Below, in pieces: positions 28,575 through 33,344 of a stretch of 33,344 bases of DNA. The DNA comes from an uncultured Pelagibacteraceae bacterium. Lineage in GTDB: Bacteria > Pseudomonadota > Alphaproteobacteria > Pelagibacterales > Pelagibacteraceae. The stretch spans positions 1 to 33,344 of the forward strand of contig CABXYU010000009.1 of assembly GCA_902516625.1 (NCBI GenBank). The letters run 5' to 3'. Within the stretch, counting starts at the first letter, position 1, and each line of letters opens with the position of its first letter. The notes beneath the pieces were generated by a model. That model saw only the letters and a program-made list of their open reading frames with translations. It had not been told where the DNA came from and did no database searches. A program made the position numbers and the translations under genes.

Positions 28575-28810
28575 TGAAAGATAAAAATTTACCAAATGAT
28601 TATAATTCTTTATCACTTGAAGAATTGACAAATGAGGCCAATAAGATGATCAAAGATTTAGAGGAACAAAAAGATTTAGAAGGATCAATAGAAAAATATC
28701 AAATTTTGTTGAAACTTAACAATATTATTGAGAAAAAATTTCAAAAAAGTGTAAAAAAAATAAACGAGAAGACAAAAGAAAATATATTAAAAATCACATC
28801 AAAAAAATGA
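28574..28810 (+). CDS. xseB: Exodeoxyribonuclease VII small subunit
   Basis: A 78-residue helical protein that joins XseA to form the single-strand-specific exonuclease VII. Seen: NSLSLEELTNEANKMIKDLE, then DLEGSIEKYQILLKLNNIIEKKF, matching the family pattern of a leading FEEAL-like helix and a DLE-x-S-hydrophobic helix. The position directly upstream of ispA and dxs is the classic proteobacterial xseB-ispA-dxs arrangement, which supports a call that would otherwise rest on a short sequence. Overlaps ispA by 4 nt. Confidence 0.9.
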   Translation: MKDKNLPNDYNSLSLEELTNEANKMIKDLEEQKDLEGSIEKYQILLKLNNIIEKKFQKSVKKINEKTKENILKITSKK

Positions 28811-29679
28811 ATAATAAACTAAATAAAATTGCTAAAGATACAAATTTTTTTTTAAAAAAATTTATAAAAAAACAAAAAAAAACTAATCTCATAATACCAA
28901 TGCAATATGGATTATTTTCAGGTGGAAAAAAAATTAGATCAAAAATTTTAGTTGATATTGGATCTTTGTTTGACTTGGATTATCATTCATTAATTATAGT
29001 GGGTTCTGCTGTTGAGTGTATTCATGCTTATTCACTAATTCATGATGATCTACCTTGTATGGATAATGATACGATTAGAAGAGGAAAACCATCAACGCAT
29101 ATAAAATTTGGAGAATCTACTGCTGTCCTAGCTGGCAATTCTCTTTTGACCATGGCTTTTGAGATTTTAAGTTACAAAGGATTAAATATTTCTGAAAAAA
29201 TTAAAATAGATCTTATTAATAAAATTTCAGAAAGCTCAGGTCATCTAGGTGTGGCTGGTGGTCAATATTTAGATTTAAGTTATGAACATAAAAAAGTTTC
29301 AAAAAAAAAAATTGTTGAAATGGAAATAAAAAAGACAGGAAAACTTTTTAGTTTTTGCTGTGTTGCACCATTGATTATGAAAAAAAGAAGCAAAAAAGAA
29401 ATGATTTTATTTGAGAATATTGGTGCAAATATTGGATTACTATTTCAGGTTGCTGATGATTTGATAGATCATAAAGGGAGTTTATTAAACGCGGGAAAAA
29501 AAACTGGCAAAGATAAAAAAAAGGGTAAGGCAACTCTAATTAGTTTACTAGGACAAGAAAATACTATTAAATATGCTAATAAATTAATATCAAATATAAA
29601 TAATAATATTAAAAAGTATGGTAAAAAATCAGAAAATTTATCAAAGACTTTAAACTATATTTTAAATAGAAATAAATGA
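28807..29679 (+). CDS. ispA: Polyprenyl (farnesyl) diphosphate synthase
   Basis: Chain-elongating prenyltransferase that builds farnesyl (or geranylgeranyl) diphosphate. Length 290. Seen: [17 protein letters not shown], the first Asp-rich motif DDLPCMDND at 80-88 followed by [27 protein letters not shown], and the second Asp-rich motif in [12 protein letters not shown], followed by [11 protein letters not shown]. Chain length cannot be fixed from sequence alone. The N-terminus and C-terminus are very Lys-rich. It overlaps xseB and dxs by 4 nt each (ATGA), a fully coupled operon. Confidence 0.95.
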   Translation: MNNKLNKIAKDTNFFLKKFIKKQKKTNLIIPMQYGLFSGGKKIRSKILVDIGSLFDLDYHSLIIVGSAVECIHAYSLIHDDLPCMDNDTIRRGKPSTHIKFGESTAVLAGNSLLTMAFEILSYKGLNISEKIKIDLINKISESSGHLGVAGGQYLDLSYEHKKVSKKKIVEMEIKKTGKLFSFCCVAPLIMKKRSKKEMILFENIGANIGLLFQVADDLIDHKGSLLNAGKKTGKDKKKGKATLISLLGQENTIKYANKLISNINNNIKKYGKKSENLSKTLNYILNRNK

Positions 29680-31589
29680 AAAAAAATTACGAATTTTTAA
29701 ATAATATTAATTTTCCATCAGATTTAAAAAAAATACCCGAGTCTAAATTACAAAACGTAGCTAATGAATTAAGAGAGGAAATGATTGATGTAGTTTCTGT
29801 AACTGGTGGACATTTAGGCGCTAGTCTAGGTGTAGTCGAGTTAACTGTCGCTCTACATTATATTTTCAATACACCTAATGACAAACTAATATGGGATGTA
29901 GGCCATCAATGTTACCCTCATAAAATTCTAACAGGTAGGAAGGATAAAATTAGAACCTTAAGGCAGGGTGGGGGATTATCTGGATTTACTAAAAGATTGG
30001 AAAGTGAATATGATCCATTTGGAGCAGCTCATAGTTCAACATCGATATCATCTGCCCTCGGTATAGCTGAGGCAAATAAATTATCTAATAAATCTGATAA
30101 CGTTGTAGCAGTGATAGGCGACGGAGCTATCAGTGCAGGAATGGCTTATGAAGCGATGAATAATGCTGGAGCATCTAAAACTAAAATGATCGTTATTTTA
30201 AATGATAATGACATGTCAATTGCAAGACCCGTAGGAGCTATGGGAACTTATTTGGCTAAAATTTTTTCTGGTAAAATTTATTTCAGTTTAAGGGAAACTA
30301 TAAAGTTAATTACATCTGCATTTTCAAAAAGATTTAGTGCAAAAGCTGGTAAGGCAGAAGATTTATTAAGATCTGCAGTAACAGGAGGCACTTTATTTAG
30401 TTCTCTTGGATTTTATTACATTGGTCCAATAGATGGTCATGATTTAAATTCTTTAATTCCAATTTTGAAAAATGCCAGAGATTCAAAGCATGAGGGACCA
30501 ATTTTAATTCACATTAAAACAAAAAAGGGAAAAGGATACTCTTTTGCTGAAGAGGCAAAAGACAATTATCATGGTGTTTCAAAATTTAATGTGCAAACTG
30601 GAGAACAAGTAAAAAGTTCTAGCAAATTACCCTCCTATAATAAAGTATTTGCTAAAACCCTAATAGAACATGCAAAAAAAGATAGTAAAATTGTTGCTAT
30701 TACTGCAGCAATGCCAGACGGAACTGGACTAGATATTTTTCGAAAAGAGTTTCCAGATAGAATTTTTGATGTAGGAATTGCGGAACAACACGCTGTTACT
30801 TTCGCCGCAGGTTTGGCTACTGAAAATTATAAACCTTATGCAGCAATCTACTCCACATTTTTACAAAGAGCATACGATCAAGTTGTGCATGATGTTGCAA
30901 TTCAAAGTTTGCCTGTAAGATTTGCTATTGATAGGGCTGGTCTAGTTGGGGCAGATGGCCCAACGCATGCAGGGAGTTTTGACATCACCTATTTATCAAC
31001 CTTACCTAATTTTATTGTAATGGCAGCAAGTGATGAGGCAGAATTAGTAAGAATGATTAATACATCGACAGAAATTAATGATAAACCTTGTGCTTTTAGA
31101 TATCCAAGAGGAACTGGTTTAGGATCAGATCTTCCCTCAATTAATGAAAAAATAGAAATTGGAAAATCTAGAATTATTTTAGAGGGAAAAAAGTTAGCTA
31201 TTTTAAATTTTGGAACTCGGCTAAATGAAATTCTTAAGGCAGCCGGAAACTTAAAAAAAAAAGGTATAAATATTACAATTGTTGATGCAAGGTTTGCAAA
31301 ACCTTTAGATGAAAATTTAATATGGCAATTAGCTACTACACATGAAGCGATCATAGCAATAGAGGAAGGGTCAATAGGAGGATTTGGTTCACACGTTGTT
31401 GACTTTTTAACTAAAAAAGGGCTAATGGATAACAATTTAAAATTTAGATCTATGAAATTACCAGATATTTTTATTGATCAGGATACACCCAATAATATGT
31501 ACAAGACTGCTAATTTAGATTCTTCCTCAATTGAGGATAAGGTTTTAGATGTTCTAAATTCAAATATTGTCTTGCAGAAACAAAAGTAG
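29676..31589 (+). CDS. dxs: 1-deoxy-D-xylulose-5-phosphate synthase
   Basis: First step of the MEP isoprenoid pathway, condensing pyruvate and glyceraldehyde 3-phosphate with thiamine diphosphate. Length 637. Seen: [11 protein letters not shown] with His46, [30 protein letters not shown], the cofactor motif GDGAISAGM from 148, YIGPIDGHD, and the second-half motif [16 protein letters not shown] with the catalytic Glu, followed by [15 protein letters not shown]. It ends 4 nt from the convergent aroC stop, leaving no space for a terminator. It draws on the same thiamine cofactor as tkt in this window. Confidence 0.98.
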   Translation: MKKNYEFLNNINFPSDLKKIPESKLQNVANELREEMIDVVSVTGGHLGASLGVVELTVALHYIFNTPNDKLIWDVGHQCYPHKILTGRKDKIRTLRQGGGLSGFTKRLESEYDPFGAAHSSTSISSALGIAEANKLSNKSDNVVAVIGDGAISAGMAYEAMNNAGASKTKMIVILNDNDMSIARPVGAMGTYLAKIFSGKIYFSLRETIKLITSAFSKRFSAKAGKAEDLLRSAVTGGTLFSSLGFYYIGPIDGHDLNSLIPILKNARDSKHEGPILIHIKTKKGKGYSFAEEAKDNYHGVSKFNVQTGEQVKSSSKLPSYNKVFAKTLIEHAKKDSKIVAITAAMPDGTGLDIFRKEFPDRIFDVGIAEQHAVTFAAGLATENYKPYAAIYSTFLQRAYDQVVHDVAIQSLPVRFAIDRAGLVGADGPTHAGSFDITYLSTLPNFIVMAASDEAELVRMINTSTEINDKPCAFRYPRGTGLGSDLPSINEKIEIGKSRIILEGKKLAILNFGTRLNEILKAAGNLKKKGINITIVDARFAKPLDENLIWQLATTHEAIIAIEEGSIGGFGSHVVDFLTKKGLMDNNLKFRSMKLPDIFIDQDTPNNMYKTANLDSSSIEDKVLDVLNSNIVLQKQK

Positions 31590-31593
31590 TTTC

Positions 31594-32676
31594 TTAATTA
31601 CATTGAGCTTTATTCATTAAATAGTGATCTAATAGTACACAACTAAGCATTGCTTCACCGACTGGAACAGCTCTTATTCCTACACAAGGATCATGTCTTC
31701 CTTTTACAGAAATAGTAGTATTCTTCCCAAATTTATTAATTGTTTTCTTTGTTTTTAAAATTGACGATGTGGGTTTTACTGCAAATGAGACAATTATTTG
31801 CTGTCCAGAAGAAATTCCACCAAGTATTCCTCCAGCATTATTAGAGGTAAACTTTAATTTTTTTTTATCTTGAGAAATTTCGTCTGAATTTTCTTCACCA
31901 GATAATTGAGCTGAATTCATCCCAGAGCCGATATTTACTCCTTTAACAGCATTTATGCTCATCATGGCTGATGCAATATCAGAATCAAGTTTTGAGTAGA
32001 TTGGCGCACCTAAACCAGCTGGAATGCCATTAGCTCTTACTTCTATAACGGCACCACAAGAAGATCCAGCTTTTCTAATACTTAAAAGATATTTTTCCCA
32101 TAATTTAAGCATTGTTTTATCAGGACAAAAAAATGGATTTTTATAAATGATCTTATCATCCCATTTTGTTGTGTCACAACCAAGTATGCCTAGTTGAGTA
32201 ACTGCAGCAGAAATTTTAAATTTTTTACCCAATTTCTTTTCTAAAACTTTTTTTGCAACAGCTCCAGCAGCTACTCTTGCAGCAGTTTCTCTAGCCGAAG
32301 ATCTCCCGCCTCCTCTATAATCTCGAATACCGTATTTCTTAAAATAAGTAAAATCAGCATGTCCAGGTCTAAATTTATCTTTTATTTCTTGATAATCTTT
32401 TGAACGCATGTCCTCATTATAAATGATCAGAGATATAGGAGTACCTGTGGTTTTACCTTCAAATACCCCAGAGAGAATTTGAACTTTATCACTTTCTTTT
32501 CTTTGGGTAGTGAATTTTGATTGTCCAGGTTTTCTTTTATTCAGTTCTTTTTGAATATCTAGCTCATTTATTGGAATTAATGGGGGACAACCGTCAATAA
32601 TACAGCCAATTGCAGGCCCATGGGACTCTCCCCATGTAGTGAAACGAAAAAACTTTCCAAAAGTATTAAATGACAT
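31594..32676 (-). CDS. aroC: Chorismate synthase
   Basis: Last step of the shikimate pathway (EPSP to chorismate), needing reduced FMN. From ATG 32676 the protein has 360 residues beginning [21 protein letters not shown], the usual family start. Further signatures: [15 protein letters not shown]-type [15 protein letters not shown] (split), [52 protein letters not shown] and [17 protein letters not shown]. An ATG-led extension to 32718 would add 14 non-conserved residues and overlap pdxH, so it is rejected. It is divergent from pdxH across 33 nt. Confidence 0.97.
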   Translation of the reverse strand: MSFNTFGKFFRFTTWGESHGPAIGCIIDGCPPLIPINELDIQKELNKRKPGQSKFTTQRKESDKVQILSGVFEGKTTGTPISLIIYNEDMRSKDYQEIKDKFRPGHADFTYFKKYGIRDYRGGGRSSARETAARVAAGAVAKKVLEKKLGKKFKISAAVTQLGILGCDTTKWDDKIIYKNPFFCPDKTMLKLWEKYLLSIRKAGSSCGAVIEVRANGIPAGLGAPIYSKLDSDIASAMMSINAVKGVNIGSGMNSAQLSGEENSDEISQDKKKLKFTSNNAGGILGGISSGQQIIVSFAVKPTSSILKTKKTINKFGKNTTISVKGRHDPCVGIRAVPVGEAMLSCVLLDHYLMNKAQCN

Positions 32677-32709
32677 TATTTGTATTGTATAGATTATTTT
32701 GTTTAAATT

Positions 32710-33333
32710 ATGAATCAAAAAAACTCTTTAGGGCTTAATAAATGCTTTTTAGATCTTGATGACCCATTTGAATTATTTGAAAAATGGTTTAACGAGGCCA
32801 AAAAGAAAGAAATAAATGATCCCAATGCATTAGCCTTGGGTACCGCCAGCAAGGATGGTATTCCGTCAGTAAGAATGGTTCTTCTAAAAGGTTTTGATAG
32901 AAATGGTTTTGTTTTTTATACAAACTTGAATAGTCAAAAAGGAAAAGAAATAAAAGTTAATCCTAATGCTACAATGTGTTTTCACTGGAAGAGTTTGCTG
33001 AGACAAATTAGAATTGTTGGAACTTTGATTCAGGTTCATGATAAAATAGCAGACGAATATTATAATTCTAGAGCTTATGAAAGTAGAATTGGTGCATGGG
33101 CATCACATCAAAGCAAAACTCTGAACAATCGAGAAGAACTTTTAAAATCTATAGAAAATTTTCAAAAAAAGTTTAGAGATAAAAACAACGTTCCCAGACC
33201 AACACACTGGTCTGGCTGGAATTTAAAACCGTCAAGCATTGAATTTTGGCTTGATGGAGATAACAGAATTCATGAAAGACTTAAATACACTTATAAAAAT
33301 AATGAGTGGTTTAAATGTTTACTAAGTCCTTAA
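32710..33333 (+). CDS. pdxH: Pyridoxamine 5'-phosphate oxidase
   Basis: FMN-dependent oxidation of pyridoxine/pyridoxamine 5'-phosphate to pyridoxal 5'-phosphate. Length 207. Seen: [86 protein letters not shown], and the C-terminal [28 protein letters not shown] (substrate-binding block). Complete; it ends 11 nt before the window edge. The 33-nt spacer to aroC must hold both promoters or their -10 parts. Confidence 0.97.
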   Translation: MNQKNSLGLNKCFLDLDDPFELFEKWFNEAKKKEINDPNALALGTASKDGIPSVRMVLLKGFDRNGFVFYTNLNSQKGKEIKVNPNATMCFHWKSLLRQIRIVGTLIQVHDKIADEYYNSRAYESRIGAWASHQSKTLNNREELLKSIENFQKKFRDKNNVPRPTHWSGWNLKPSSIEFWLDGDNRIHERLKYTYKNNEWFKCLLSP

Positions 33334-33344
33334 AAGTTTCTAGA

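Noticed and set aside
32677-32718. Fourteen-residue extension of aroC
   Set aside because: The family starts at MSFNTFG-like sequence; the extension is unconserved and overlaps the pdxH start.

Overview
The window looks like a piece of chromosome from a streamlined, very AT-rich alphaproteobacterium, most likely a SAR11 (Pelagibacterales) cell. Three things point there. First, base composition is strongly A+T rich, with proteins loaded with Lys, Ile and Asn. Second, packing is extreme: about 2 percent of the bases lie outside genes, no internal gap exceeds about 85 nt, and many neighbours overlap by 1, 4 or 11 nt. Third, the window carries alphaproteobacterial hallmarks: a TrcR/DUF1013 protein, a coiled-coil gene ahead of zapA and fthC, the FolP amino-terminal extension, and a yebC-(ruvC)-tolQRAB-pal-cpoB-tilS-ftsH-folP-glmM order. 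Rickettsiales are unlikely because free-living metabolism (transketolase, gap, pgk, fba, purA, thiE, thiD, aroC) is present. The genus-level call is inference.

Layout. 1-8306 (minus strand): one long co-directional block running tkt, gap, pgk, fba, thiE, efp, suhB, rpmE, trcR, rpsU and initiator tRNA. It joins lower glycolysis/gluconeogenesis and the non-oxidative pentose phosphate pathway to a translation set. 8362-11697 (plus): coiled-coil gene, zapA, fthC, ymdB, yebC and a divergent RuvC-like nuclease gene. 11749-15572 (plus): tolQ, tolR, tolA, tolB and pal, the envelope-constriction system, closed by the only convincing intrinsic terminator in the window. 15654-24092 (plus): cpoB, tilS, ftsH, folP, glmM, thiD and purA. 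24089-26003 (minus): rpoH and rluD, convergent with purA and divergent from a tRNA-Arg. 26105-28553 (minus): an ABC-2 type exporter pair and a Sua5-type tsaC. 28574-31589 (plus): xseB, ispA and dxs (isoprenoid precursors). 31594-32676 (minus): aroC. 32710-33333 (plus): pdxH.

How it fits together. Two thiamine-diphosphate enzymes (Tkt, Dxs) and two thiamine genes (thiE, thiD) lie here. The sugar-phosphate enzymes have no phosphofructokinase or pyruvate kinase beside them, and the GAPDH carries residues of the NADP-tolerant type, which suits a gluconeogenic role. The translation genes include an initiator tRNA with an A29-U41 pair and an rpsU that appears to start at ATT.

No CRISPR array, insertion sequence, prophage or new multi-gene defence system was seen. 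The points most worth a second look are the ruvA/ruvB-less locus with a phage-type RuvC-like protein, the ATT start of rpsU, the variant initiator tRNA, the GAPDH cofactor residues, and three gene pairs that converge with no room for terminators.
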